The notes beneath the pieces are model-generated. The model had not been told where the DNA came from. It saw only the letters and a program-made list of their open reading frames with translations, and did not search any database. 64,000 nucleotides of DNA from Clavulina sp. PMI_390 (taxonomy: Eukaryota; Basidiomycota; Agaricomycetes; Cantharellales; Hydnaceae), in assembly GCA_015039315.1 (NCBI GenBank), contig WIDE01000052.1, positions 162,623 through 226,622 of the forward strand, given 5' to 3'. Below, piece by piece: positions 38,740 through 50,942 of this stretch (the first letter of the stretch is position 1; each line of letters begins with the position of its first letter). A program made the position numbers and the translations under genes.

Positions 38740-39093
38740 CCGAACACCAATTAGTGGGCCGAAACGTGGTGTGCTGTTGAGATCGCTGTCCTTTATCCGC
38801 TTACAGTGACTTCACTCTAGCATACATCGTAGAACCTCCTCATGCCATCATTTGATGTATCACACGCATTCAGCGGGATCAATCCATATGCCAGCTGGTG
38901 TTTATAATGCTATGAAGTACATGTATCTGTATCGCCTGGGGTCATAATACAAAAAAATACACTTTCCGAGGACGAGGTTTCCAGGAGATGAAGGTGTTAG
39001 CGGGGCGGTGTTCCTGATCTACAGATCAAAACATGTAAAGCCTACGATGAGACCATATGCTGTTATGAAGAGCAATCATCGAGAGTTTGCAAG
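38740..39093. other. Convergent spacer between F-box copies 6 and 7
   Basis: No gene seen. A minus-strand fragment near 39010-39050 might be a decayed last exon of copy 7, but the similarity is too weak to annotate. Confidence 0.4.
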
Positions 39094-40726
39094 CTAGTCA
39101 GATGTAGTCGTGTCAGAGGAGTGATCAACACGAGATGTTTCGTTGCCAACCTGAAGTTCGGGGTCCACGTTTCTTAGTCGAAGCTTTTCCTTAGCTGTCA
39201 GCTTCGCTATTGATATTGCAACATATTTAATGTGCTCTGGCCTCTCACGGATGAGATTTTCTAGTTCAGTAATGATCTTGCTGATGATTCCACGCTCGAG
39301 CTTTCTGTGATCCGACCCTAACTCAGATCCCGCATTACCCAGTTCAAGGCTTTGAAGATTGGGAAATGGGATAGAGCTCAGGCTTCGAGCCTCCTCTCCA
39401 TTCGAAGGGGGACGGCGTCCAAGAGATTTAATGAAGGCAGGGAGGTCTTCACTATTATGCAGATCCGCGCTCCAGACAATCGATTCGACGTTGCAAGTAA
39501 CACAGCTTGACCACTAGAGAAGATATCGTCAGATCACCGGTGTCAACCTAGAGGAACGGCCCTACGCGACGCACCGAATTTTGGACCAATCGCTCAAACT
39601 CAGAGGAACGGACGCGGATGAAGCGTAATTTGCGAAGATTAGTAGATAGGAAGGCTTGATAGAGTGAGGTCATGCGCGGTCCGGCACAGGAGTCGAATTC
39701 CAGTGTATGGACACAATCAATGGGGTTTATACCGTCCGTCAACATTCTTCCCCTAGCGGTTGGTCCATAGAACGTCAGCTTGATCTGTGTGTGTCTACTA
39801 GTGCCTAATATCTTGATAAGGCGACGCAGTTCCTCCCACATTGGTAATAGAGTCGATAGTGTGCGAAGTGCGGGGAATGAACCAGAGAGATCGAAGGGAA
39901 GAGCAGCATCGGGCCCTTGGCAAGTCATCAAGGTACACAGCACTGGAGTATTGGCCCCCAAGATATCCATTTTAGTTATGGCCCGGCCGGTCTGTGAGAT
40001 CGTATGTAGGAGAGGGAAGATCTGTTTGGAAGCAAAAATCCTCTGCATTCTATGAGGAAGAGGTTGGTGGTCCCACAAATGCAACTTGAAGGTGACGCTC
40101 TCAATTCGAGAAGAGAACTTGGTGATATTTCCGCACGCTCGTTCAATCATATCTTTACCACCTTCAGAACAGTCTGCTTCAATATGGGCACGTAGTGGCC
40201 GATCATGAGACCGATCAAGCCAAAGTTTGAGCTCTTGGCTGGGCCAATGCCACTTAGGTGAGGTGAACAATGATGGAAGGTGAAGTACAGCTGCGCGCCA
40301 AATCCGTGAAATTGAGGACAATTCTACTACGCGTTGAGGGACATCTAGCGCCTCTGCGCTTTGTAGAATGATTTCTTGGATTGTCTCGATCGGAAGCATG
40401 GCAACAGGGGCGCGGAGCATGTTGAGTGACCCAATAGCAGTCTGATGTCGTTGGCGCATGCTGAGGAGCTCTTGACCGAGCTTATCCAGCCGGTCACATG
40501 AATGCTGGACCATACACAAATGTTCATTAATCCTGGACGCTGCATGCGGCCGGTAATTTGGGGTGTGTGTCAAGAGATGTGGGAGGTGTGTCAGAGCGGG
40601 CTCGTTAAGCGCAAATCCAAGTGCATCCATCAGCGAGTCTTTGGCTTGGACGAAGTTAGCCCAGAGAGACTCGTCGATGAGTGGAGTATTCAGGCTCATG
40701 GCGCCGAAAACTGTAGGCCAAGCCAA
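39094..40726 (-). CDS. F-box-like family protein, copy 7 (divergent)
   Basis: Exon 1 39575-40726 and exon 2 39094-39513 join in frame. By homology the start is more likely MSLNTPLIDESLW at 40699 than the ATG at 40726. F-box-like motif: AMLPIETIQEIILQSAEAL with LSSISRIWRAAVLHLPSLF. The leucine-rich part is the most diverged of the array. Exon 2 aligns in layout with the other members up to LTAKEKLRLRNVDPELQ, where they splice to the small terminal exon. Here reading continues to a stop at 39094 with a hydrophilic tail (ETSRVDHSSDTTTSD); a donor GTTGGC is present at the expected place but I could not find a convincing last exon. Minus strand. Confidence 0.65.
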
Positions 40727-41319
40727 GGTGGAGATCCTCTCTTTGATGATAGCGTTGTATGCTATACAGAGCAGATTAGCTTCTTAATCCGAATGCAATC
40801 CTATCGTCACCACGATGCACTTGGATTAAATTTACGAGGATGATGGAAGCTTGGCGCTGAGCTTGGCTGTGCTCACAGCGCGAGGCCTCGAACCAAACAT
40901 GACTCCATCTTGCTCCTTCGGGGGGTGAGTGTTGATCTGGAATTCCATCGGGCTACGAGGGTATTATGATACAAGAAAAGGGAGCAGACAAGAAAGCAAG
41001 TCCATGACAAACTCTTTTAGGCGCATCGGGCACAACTAGTGAATCCACCACACGCCGTCGTCACAAAGTTGATATGCCCTCAGCGGACGAGTGATAAAGA
41101 TATAGCAAAATAACGTTAAGGCAGAGTCGAGGGATTTTGGCAAGCAGGACCAGGGTGAGGGAATTAGGGCGTAAGGTGGGGAATAATTAGCGTTTGGAGC
41201 AATACTATGGCAAACAAGATGGACGAGTCTGTGCGGAGTGGGTGCCGTGGGTTGGTGTCTATGCTGTGGCGATTGGTGGATGACTGTGAGCAAGTGAGCG
41301 AGGTGCAGTGATGATGCTA
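40727..41319. other. Intergenic region between F-box copy 7 and the glycosyltransferase gene
   Basis: No supported gene. It contains the copy 7 promoter and the 3' end of the next gene, whose precise stop I could not fix. Confidence 0.45.
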
Positions 41320-44053
41320 TTACTGATGCTGATGCGAGATGGCGTGAAAAAATGACGACGGGTGGTGAAAGAAAGTGAAATATTCGTGGATGCCGATGCG
41401 GATACGGCGGGGCACAGCTGGAGAAGCTATAGCATGAAAAGCTGCGACAAAGAACGAACTCGTTGGCCTAAACTTCCACTGGTAAGACAGGACCGAACAC
41501 ACCTTTGCCCCACTTCCCTGACGTCTTCTCTCCTCTAGAACCAGCTCGGCCTCCTTTTTCCAATCTGCCTCTAATATCGCGCTTAGCCGTCCCTCTACCG
41601 CTGCCATGGTCATGCGTGGGAGAATGTAACTCTCGATTGGAGTGCTGAGCGCTGCCTCAATGGCCTTGAGGAAGCCTTCTTCATCATCCTTGAAGACATT
41701 ATAAACATATGGCGGGTCGAGCCACTTGAGCCCGGCGTGCTGCGAATCCCATTCTCGCCGATTCATTGGGTTTTTCGTATCCCACTATTGGGCAGAGCCG
41801 AAAAAGGAGCACGAAAGGAATGATTTGATCAGTAAACAAGACTCATTCAGGAGAGTGCATATCAAGGGCTTGCGAACGTACTCTCAAGATCGGGTTAATG
41901 AATGGTACGCCCAGGCACAATGCCTCATAAGGTGTGGGCGAGCTATGAAAGATAATGAGCAGGTGCCAGTCGATAGTCGCAAGTAGTAGTGTAACGGACG
42001 GCTCACATTATAGGATTCCCGACACCTACCAAGAGCCGCGAGTGTGCGATTGCGTCCACAAAGTCGCTCTGCGGCAGCAGCCCATAATTCGTGATGCTCT
42101 CGGGCAATACCTCGGGGACCTCTCCATCCAACTTGGGCATATCTTTCCTTCGTGCTCTTTCCTCCTTGTCATTCTCGGCTCCTGCAACGAATCGCACGCC
42201 TGTGCGTTTCGCCGCGCGGTCCCAGAATGATAGCGGGAATGCGAGGTCGCGCTGCGGCGCGAAGTACGATTGACGCTTGGCGAAGATGTATGCCTGGCCC
42301 TCGGGTCGCTCGTCTGGTGGCACCCAGTATGAGAATTCGGGGTGATCTGGGTGTGAGAGACAGGAGAGCTCGACTGAGTAGCCGAGATAGGTGTTGGTAT
42401 TGTCTTCCCACTCCGTGGTATAGTTCTCGGGTGAGAGCGTCCATTTTGAGCCGAGTGGGTGATTAGGGGAAGCCCAGAAGTAGAAAGAGAATAGTTTCCA
42501 GACTTATGGGTGATGTTAGAAGTGGGGTTGCGTTGAACGAGGAGAGTTGCTGAGACAGAGACCCACCAGGAATTCCATCGAGGTTGACGTCGCTCTTGAC
42601 ACAATCGAGTGTGTTCTCAAAGCATTTTGTCACGTCGCCATCCTCCATAAGAACGCCACGAACGAGGTCGGGGAACATTTGATAGAGTCTGTGAGTTGCA
42701 CATGAGGTGGTGAAGAGTGAGTAGCTTGAGAAAGGTGCCTCGGTGCCGAGACGGGAGGACGTACGTGACAGCACGGTCGATTTCGGCAGCATATAGATAC
42801 GAGTACCCCATATTCTTCAAACCCGCAATCTATGATATGCGAGTGTAGTCCGACGTACCGGCATGGTAGGGGAATGAGGACCATCGTGGTTGGTGAGTGG
42901 TGTTCCGGCGAAACCGAGCCGGGGTCCAGGAGAAGGCGCCGAGAGCGACCCAGGCAGAGACGTACGTAACAATGAAAATAGGAAGATATGATTATCAGTG
43001 CGCGGGCTCACATGGTTTCGGCGGAGAGGGCGAAACACGATATATGTGATCGAGGAGTTTCCTCGACTCCACCACCGTTGTCTCGAACAAGCGAGATGCG
43101 TTCGTTCATGAGAATGACGTCGAGTGGGAACACCAAGATAATGCCGAAAGAAAAATGAACGATCGAAGATAGACAGCGGAAACTTACGATAGATCGTGCC
43201 CTGTCGAATCGAGACATTGTGGTACATGTGATGGGAGAGTTGTCGGGGATAAGCTTCCGGGTCGATAAAGTGGAACGAAAATAAGAATAAAAACGCACCA
43301 GATGTCTTCCCCCGATGTCCAACCCCATAGACCGCCTTTGAAGTGGTACGAATTGAGGATGACAACTAGATATTTGATTTGCAGCGTCAGTTGACAATAG
43401 AAAATTTGAGACCGCTCGCACGCGGACCGAGGAATGCCAAGGAAGAGATATGAGGAGCAGCATTGGTGATGATGGATTGGGAGATCTGTGGCCATGCACT
43501 TTGACAGCAAGGGTCTCCAGTCGTTGCTTTTTGGGCGCATCATCGTGGTATGGCATGGCATGCAAAGGTGACATGCACGCATGCACAGACACAGCTGAAT
43601 GTGCCACCGGGATATAGAAACGAAAAAAGCTTACTCACCTTTCCCCTGATTCGGTTCACAGTTGTCTTCCTCGATGCAATTGAAGAGTTTCATGAGAGTG
43701 CGGTGGTTCTCGTCCATCCAGACATTGCCAGACTTGCGATTGGGATCACGGATGGGGAACAGGGCATTCTTGAGCTTGCCGTTTGGCTTGTTGGCGAAGC
43801 CTGCCAGGAGTGGTGACTCGGCCTCTGGTGTTGCGATGGGGATGGAGGGGCGGGTTAGATAGCTCTGCCACTGCTTGAGCGGAAGACCGTTGATGATAGG
43901 GCGCTTGTATCCTTCATACGGCCGTGGTGCATACGAGTCGATGGCGGAGAGAATGAGGACGACACCGAGGAAGATGAAGAGAAACAACCGGCGGTTTGAT
44001 GAGCTACGTCGCCTGATGTACTCGACCACGTTGTGGAGAGTAAAGGCGAGCAT
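41320..44053 (-). CDS. Type II membrane glycosyltransferase, family GT18 (MGAT5-like)
   Basis: The first exon (from 44053) encodes a short cytosolic end, a signal-anchor helix (RLFLFIFLGVVLILSAIDSY) and a stem region, the topology of Golgi glycosyltransferases. Later exons read KVVILNSYHFKGGLWG, AAEIDRAVTY and FPDLVRGVLMEDGDVTKCFE, then WTLSPENYTTEWEDNTNTYL, FSYWVPPDERPEGQAYIFAK and FVDAIAHSRLLVGVGNPI. The catalytic-fold end is SPTPYEALCLGVPFINPIL, then WDTKNPMNRREWDSQHAGLK. The block with S-P-x-P-x-E-A-L, G-x-P-F-I-N-P resembles alpha-1,6-mannosylglycoprotein beta-1,6-GlcNAc transferases (GT18). Fungal homologues are little characterised, so donor and acceptor are unknown. Many introns. The 3' end is uncertain: either a stop at 41320 or an earlier stop after a last intron near 41430-41500. 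Confidence 0.65.
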
Positions 44054-44572
44054 GTCGGGGGTAAGAGAGGTGGCTACTGTGAGTGGGCGAGACTGGGAGG
44101 GAAAAGAGACGAGTGGGAGAAAGCATCATACAGAGGTGATGACCATAGCCGCAGGGTGCGGAACATGGCGTGCAGGCGGACAACGCAACACACGAAGCGG
44201 ATACAGGGAGGAGCAAAAGCCCGCCAAAGCAATTGGGGAGTGTGTGTCACTGACAGGAACGAACCTGCCAAAAAAGGCAACACATCTCACGCTTCTTCTA
44301 TGCGAAACACTCGAACGCGCTTCTGCAGGCACCATCTGATCGACCGATCCCCGCGATTATTGGTGCAGTGCTCAGTAAGGGGAGACGACTAGGGGCTATA
44401 TTTGTTCCACGACATGAGGGTCTTGGCCAGCGAAATTTTAAAGCAACGTATGGTATGATAGAATTATGGTATGACGCGGATGACATGTTTCTGTGCCGCG
44501 TAGAAATGCTTTGGGCAAATAACAAAGGTACCAAAATGCATAACTTCATCGAATCACCATCATTATTGGACA
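44054..44572. other. Intergenic region between DHA1 transporter and GT18 gene
   Basis: Head-to-tail spacer of about 520 bp with no supported gene; it should hold the GT18 promoter. Confidence 0.5.
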
Positions 44573-46776
44573 TTACTCGTGCACCGCGAACCGTGAGCGC
44601 TTCCTTAGTTGTGGTCCATACCGATAGAATATAAACCTATGATAGCCACATCATTCAGTGGATTGAACATCAATCAGAGAAGCAGAGGTTACACGTACGG
44701 AACAGGCGCTAGCAGCGTCATCATCCCAGCTAGGAAGGCGAGCGCCCCTACATTCCCCATGCGATCAAACATCGGGCGTGCAACCAGTGGGAACGCTCCC
44801 GCGAATGCACTCCGCATGAATGAGTTGCTCGCCATCGCGCTTGCTGCCACAGGCCGATAGCTCCGCACGAAGAACCCAAACGTGCTCGTGAATGCCAGCA
44901 CGGCCGCCGCGCCGAACGGTGTGATCATGATAATCGGCACTGCCCAGTGTACGGAAGGGTATACGGTAAACGCAAAGGCAAAGAGCCCAATGGGTGCGAG
45001 CACCGCGGCGACCATCGCTTGGTACAACATCGTCTCGGGTGGAGGCTTGAGCCCCTGTGCAGCGTAGTGCGCCGCTGTGCGCCGATTGAGGGCGTTCCAC
45101 CAAGGTTGTGATGCAGTCGCGAGTACCTGGCCGAGCCCCATCCCTAAAAATGCCAGCCCTTCTTGCCAAACTGTGAAGTGGTGGATACCCTCGAAGATAG
45201 CTGGGAAAACAGCGAAGGCAAGATAGATGATCCCAAGCACGAGCGACGTCCTGTGTAATGCAGAATGCTGGGGTATGAGCGCTTGCTGCAAGTATACCGA
45301 GGTAGCACAATTCGTGGACGTACCAAATATTAAGCAGCAGAATTAGCAGCTCATAGGTCATCAGTTCTTTATACCGAAAGGGAAATGGCCCATTAGGACT
45401 GACCCAGTGAGACGAAAATGCATCAATCATCACTCACCGAACGGCCGACTTACGCTCAGCTTGATCGTCTCGAACATGCTCCTCCCGCTTGTGTCAAACG
45501 GCGAGTAATACCGCTCGTCACCTGTCTCCCGACGAAGTCTGTATTCGGTGGAGTCAGCACGGGACAGGCGATGGGTGGACGAGCAGGTCTGAGTCAACAG
45601 ACCTTTCAGCCTTTCGGTTCGTTAATGTGGGTGCATATGTCTCGGGCACAAAGTGAATCGCGACAGTTTGGACGAAGCTCCAGATGAGCAGCGTATAGTA
45701 CGTCCAGCGCCAATCTGTAGAGTTGTTGATGAAGCTGCGTTTATTGGAGAGACTCGTCAAGAAATGTATGTGCGGCGGCAGAACTGTACATTGACGCACC
45801 CAGAGATGATGGGCCCAACGACGGGGCCAATGAATGGACTGAGTGTATATAAAGCCACGGCGCTGCAAGAAATGACGTTAAAAATAACATCTGTGGGGAA
45901 AGGCGCATGACGACGCTTACTTGGCAGTGGCCTCTCCCACAAACATATCTGCGATCGTACCACCTGCAAGGCTCAGGAACGCAGAGCCTGCAAAGCCAGT
46001 GACGAAGCGAAAGACGAGATGGACGGCTGCAAGGAATGTGGGAAGCGAAATCGTGAAGATTGGGGTTGTTTGTCAGTCGAGAGACTATGCCAATCGGCGC
46101 AAGTTCGTGGAGGAGATGACGGACCTAGATGATTCCCAAATGCGACGGGGAAGTTGAAGAGGAAGAACCCAATGAGCGAGATTCGGTAGATGAGGTTCCT
46201 CCCCACAAACTCGCTAAGGCCCCCAAATAGCAGCGGTCCCAAGCCGAGCCCAAAGATGTAGAGTGTGATGGTCAAGAGGGCAGGCTCAACGCCAACATGG
46301 AATGTGCTCTCTAGGCTGTCAAGCGTACTTGCTGCCTGCGTATAGCAATAGAAAGATATTCGTCAGGTCATGTCACACTGAGTCGGGAGTCATTACAGTC
46401 TAAAGAACGACATTGTTCGCGGGGTGGGCGAACGAGATGAGCTCACCATAGAGGAAGCACAGGTGACGCACAGTGCGCTGCTGCACACGACAAGCATGGC
46501 GAAGCATTTCGTTGCAAATGGAAGCGCAGGAGCGCGCTCAAACTCGTCAAGTTCGACGAGAAAGGGATCCTTCTCTTTCCCCTGCTTCTCCTTGGAGGCG
46601 TCTGACGTCGGCGGCGCATGCGGATTTGCAGGTGCCTCCGGCTCGGAGGCCACGCCCTTCTCCTGTGCGTCTAGTTCGTTTTTGGAAGGGAGGGGGCTTG
46701 TAGTAGATGATGATGGGGTAGAGGGAGGCTCTGGGGTCGCTATCTGCTGAGAACGAGTATTTCCTGAGTGAGACAT
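44573..46776 (-). CDS. Major facilitator superfamily transporter, DHA1 (drug:H+ antiporter, 12 TM) type
   Basis: Probable plasma-membrane exporter of drugs, polyamines or small organics. The likely start is MSHSGNTRS at 46776; the frame is open to 46998 but that extension is not family-like. A Ser/Pro and charged N-terminal tail precedes ELDEFERAP and helix 1. Exons then read LTITLYIFGLGLGPLLFGGL with SEFVGRN (motif A region), IADMFVGEA, YTLSPFIGPVVGPIISGCV (the motif C of antiporters), DWRWTYYTLLIWS and PETYAP, a central loop, LAFLGMGLGQVLA and SNSFMRSAFAGAFPL. The last exon, reached by a phase-2 intron at GT|gtaacc, gives FIFYRYGPQLRKRSRFA and stops at 44573-44575, typical for this family. 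The order and all hallmark motifs are present, so it is likely functional. Substrate cannot be told from sequence. Confidence 0.87.
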
Positions 46777-47482
46777 CACCGCACCGATGTTGCTCGCGGG
46801 CAGACAATCCGCAGATATGGGTTTCCCTAACCGCTCGACGCAGGCCGCTTTTGCAGCAGTTTGTCTGGAGGGTAGTGGTCGTCGAGGACGAAAGGAAGAT
46901 CCGAGGGAGGGGAGAACGGGAGCAATTAAACAGGATGAGCCAATTTCCCTATTCTTGTTCTCTCTGGGGACTTCCGCGCCGACAAAAGACTCAGCCAACT
47001 TCAGGGCAAAGCTGACGCTGTATGGGGATCAAGAGCAAGAGAAATGCGTTGCTAACAGTCCATACTTAGTTTTATACCAGCCAGTGCAGAGTGTGGAAGC
47101 TTACATGAGACGAAAAGTGGAGGTGGAGGCCCCAACAGTCAGCTCCGAATCCGGACCATCTCACGGGGTTGACAAAGGGCGAATACGTGTTTTGAGGACA
47201 TCGCAGTGGCAAAAGCGCTATTCCACATAATCAACGCAAACTGTTCATGAGTCTGTTGCCTCTTGGGTACCTTGAGCGGGCGTATCGGCGCTTGCCGTCG
47301 ACTGAACCGAAGGATGTGAATCTTGTCAACTTGCTGACGTGAAGTCTTTTGGACGATTCTCTCGCTTTGGAAGCTAAACAGCTGCATAGTAAGCTGGCAC
47401 CACCAGGAATGTCACCTTGTAGGGCTAATCGCCCGGCATCTAGCCTCTAGACAGGGGCCTAGCTCGAGTCAGCTCCGCACCA
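46777..47482. other. Divergent intergenic region between DHA1 transporter and F-box copy 8
   Basis: Contains the transporter promoter. The first ~300 bp can be read as an N-terminal extension of the transporter but lack family character. The place where copy 8's coiled-coil N-terminus should be (about 47190-47480) shows no recognisable remnant. Confidence 0.5.
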
Positions 47483-48853
47483 ATGGACACCTTACCGATA
47501 GAGCTAGTGCATCATATTATTCATTTTGTGATCCTTTCACCAAAAGAGATCCAGGAAATCGTCAAGCTCACATCCGTCTCTCGCTCTTGGCGACTCGCGG
47601 TGCTCTCCATGCCAGAACTCTTCACTTGCCCTAGATGGTCATGGCCCAACGATGCGTTCAATGAGTGGAACAAGCGTGCTCGCAGTCAAAATTTGCAGCT
47701 TAACATCAAGCTTTGTGACGATAAGTGTACGACAGAGTGGCTATCAAAAGCCGAAGAGCGTATACGGGAGATTTCAGACCGTGTACTTGCCCTCGAAGTA
47801 ATGCTCTCCAGCCCAGAGCCTACCGAAGAAGGGGCGGTGGATCCACTACCCTGGGCTTTGCGGGCCTTTGAATCTACCTCCCTCGGACTTTCGCTCTCGT
47901 TCTTCGCTCTACGATCCATCATCCTCGTGGGTCGTACGGAAGCAGATCCACTAATCCTGGATCTCTCACTCATGCCACTCCTTGAGGTCCTGTATGTTCC
48001 GGATACGACCGTTACTGTTCAAGGTAGCATCACGAACCTGAGGACGGTGGGACTTCGAGTTTGGAACGTTTCCGAGCTAGAAACCCTGAGAAGCCTGCTG
48101 CGAAACTCATCCTCACATTACCCAACCCACGTCACAATGTATGCCCGCAAGGATGACACATTGGACGAAAGCTTCGGGCATGAAGTGCCTTCGAAAGACT
48201 TCAACTCCTTGACCTCGCTCCAATTGTGCGATTTTCGAGGCAATGACGTGTATCACGTTGGCTCCTTGGGTTCTATCATTCACGCTCCTCGACTCAAAGT
48301 TCTGGAGATGCTCCGGAGCGACTGGGAAAACAGCACAGAATTAATTCGATCGCTGGTACGCGGCAGCTTATTAAGTCCCCCGGCTGAGGCCTTGTGCGAG
48401 CTCATCACGTCTTCTATTTGGTAGCCTCGAGTTAGCAAAGCGAACATTGAGGTGGTGGTCCTTGATCTGGCTCGTGTAAGACGCCCTATGCCGACTCTTA
48501 ATCAAGTTCTCGACTTCTTTTCATCCAAAAACCAACCGCTGTCGCTACCGAGCATCAAGACCCTCGTCATACTTCCCGATCGGGACTGGACCGGGTCGCA
48601 AGTTCGGATTGATCTAGAGTCTGCTGAGCTGTTTTTCCGAGAGCGGCAAGGTATCCTAAAGAATCTCGTGCTGCCTCACTATCTCGATTCGGGAATCGAA
48701 GAGCAGCGGTGGAGCACTATTATCGCAGGAGTAGAAGTGAGTACGCATTTCCTGACATGAGAGTCACCGAGCAATTTTGTTAATTATCTTGACTCCTCAC
48801 AGATCTCGTACAGATGGGAGATAAACAATCATGGATTCTCAAAACTGGATTGA
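47483..48853 (+). CDS. F-box-like family protein, copy 8 (N-terminally truncated)
   Basis: Three exons (47483-48355, 48425-48736, 48803-48853), about 411 residues. Translation starts directly at the F-box-like motif (MDTLPIELVHHIIHFVILSP with LTSVSRSWRLAVLSMPELF); the ~95-residue helical N-terminus present in copies 1-7 and 9 is missing. The rest is intact: PRWSWPNDAFNEW, PLLEVLYVPDTTVTV, LRTVGLRVWN, SLQLCDFRGNDVYHVGSL. Exon 2 has RERQGILKNLVLPHYLDS; exon 3 encodes ISYRWEINNHGFSKLD. Copies 8, 9 and 10 form a subgroup (PRWSWP, VPDT, SLQLxDFRG). It may be a truncated relic or a gene with an unrecognised upstream exon. Confidence 0.62.
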
Positions 48854-49247
48854 GATATTGCAGACCCCTGATACATGCTCTGATTGGTCCACATCTGCCT
48901 TTGTTCATTTCTTGTAATCCAGACAATTGAGCTGCCAACACCCACTATTTCTAGATTTTGCTAACGCATGGTGATATCTACTTGACACTCTTGTGTGATT
49001 AAAGTACATCAATACATGCAGTAAAATTAGCTTCCACATCCAGTGAGCCTTTAGCCGTTACCTTTCCGAGCTATCAAATACTCTCTCCCCCTTCCTGATC
49101 GAGCCGCTTGGCCTGCTCAGGCTGTAGCCTGAAGCGCGTCTGATGACCGACTGCTGTTCTGGCTCATCGCGGTGAACTAAACGGCTATTCGGTTAATGTG
49201 TAAGGCTACGATAGATGGGCGCCGTTGGGAAAGGCAGAGTATATTGA
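48854..49247. other. Convergent spacer between F-box copies 8 and 9
   Basis: AT-rich tail-to-tail spacer with no coding frame. Confidence 0.5.
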
Positions 49248-50942
49248 TCAATTATTATCTTTGGAGTATAGTCGGCCCGTAAATCCATGGTTGTTTAGTA
49301 CCCATGAGTAGAGAACCTAATCGAAGGCAAGCAACGGGCGATTCAGCTTGAATTTGGCAAACGCTGAAAAGATGCCATAGCTCACATTTGTTCCGTAGCT
49401 CAGCTTCTGCCACTTTTCTTCAGCTTCGGGTTTCAGACCAAGATGACAAGGGAGAACCAAGTGCTCCAGGGAATTTTTCCGTGCCTCAAAGAAGATTTTG
49501 CACGCATCCATATCAAGCGCAGGCAACTTTTTAGTCCATTTTCGGCTGCTAACAATCACAAGCGATTTCATGCTTGGAAGGTAAATGGATGAGTCCTCCG
49601 ACGAACGCAGTGATAGAAATTGGAACAAGGAATTGAGGGTATTCGCATGTACAGTTTCGCTCTCCCTCAAATGAAGCACGAGTATCTCAATGCCACCTGC
49701 AGTTTGAGGAACCTGAGTTCCAAAAGCCACAGTCAACAAGATAGTCAGAGTAACAGATTTGTGGTTACAGCTCACCAAGGACTCAATGCTAGCCTTCCAC
49801 GATGGCTCGTCACTCTCGAGAAGTTCGAGCACTTTGAGCTGCGGGGCAACGAGGTGCGAGAGGAGCGAAGGCACGAACTTTGAATCGTCACCGCGGAAGT
49901 CGCACAGCTGGAGGGAGTGAAGAGATTCTAGTGTTTTTTGGGGGGTATTCATAGAAAATTCCCCTTCTAGAAGTTTGCCCTTACTTGCATAAAGGGTAAG
50001 GTGCTGAAGCGGGACAGGATTCTTGCCAGAATGGAGAGCATTGAACATAATTTCAAGTGAAAGAGACGTGTAAGACTGGAGGCCCAGATGACGAAGATGA
50101 GGGCTCTGCCCATTCAGCTTGATAGCCATGTCAGGCACGTAGAGGGTCTCCAGAGCAGGCATCATCGAGAGATCCAGCACGATTTCTGGCTGCAATGTGG
50201 ACCCAATGATGACGAGAGTTTGGAGGTCTTTGAAGGGCTGTTGGACGAATGAAGAGTCCAGAGGGCCGAAGCTGTGGGGGAAACCGTGTATTTTTCCCGA
50301 ATCGTTGGGATGAGGATCGCAGAGCGTAACCTCTAAGGTATGGATACTCGAAGCCTCTTGTTGTATAAGATCACGGGCGAGCTGCATCCGAGCGGCTGAA
50401 GCCACGGAGACACCCAACTTGGCATCGTTTAGATTGATCTTGATATAGAGCGGCCAGTTGCCCGCCCTACTCCGCCAGTCTTGGAACACATCTGAAGGCC
50501 AAGACCACCGAGGCGCGGTGAAGAGCTCCGGCAGCGAAAGCACAGAAGACCTCCAAAATCGAGATACGGAAGATAGTGCGACTATCTGGGGGATATCGCT
50601 AGGGGATCGGACAACAAAGGTGATGATGCGTTGGATGAGCTCAAGTGGGAGGGCGTAAATTGGTAAGATCAGGGATTCCAACACGCTCTCCACATCGCAA
50701 GTTCGAGCAATTAGTAGCCCTACCTCCTGTTGAAGCACTTTTAGTTGGGCTCGCGAGTCACGTAAGGCGTCAAGATGTTCGGTGATGTGCTGCCGAGCAG
50801 CTGAACGCTTGGAAGGTGATAACAATAGTAGATGTCCATCTTGAACACTTGAGAGCAGCGCTGGGATATAGGAGGACGCGAAATTCTCGAAGAACACGTC
50901 TTTTGATTGCACGAAATCGTCCCAGGAAGCCATAGTGCGCAA
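49248..50942 (-). CDS. F-box-like family protein, copy 9
   Basis: Three exons (49776-50942, 49386-49712, 49248-49316), about 520 residues. Both introns (63 and 69 nt) are multiples of three; the first is open in frame, so a naive open frame runs from 50942 to 49317 and hides it. Reading through the second also gives a stop in its acceptor. The splice model is supported by family comparison: exon 2 starts PQTAGGIEILVLHL-like sequence and ends EEKWQKLSYGTN, and exon 3 encodes VLYSWVLNNHGFTGRL, matching the terminal exons of the other copies. The F-box-like motif is YALPLELIQRIITFVVRSP with LSSVSRFWRSSVLSLPELF. The complete N-terminal helical region is present (MASWDDFVQSKDVFFENFAS). Confidence 0.75.

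Noticed and set aside
46777..46998. 74-residue N-terminal extension of the DHA1 transporter
   Set aside because: The extension is basic low-complexity sequence not typical of the family; MSHSGNTRS at 46776 is followed by the usual cytosolic tail.
49317..50942. F-box copy 9 as one uninterrupted 541-residue protein
   Set aside because: Both introns are multiples of three and keep or end the frame by chance; family comparison puts splice sites at 49713-49775 and 49317-49385.
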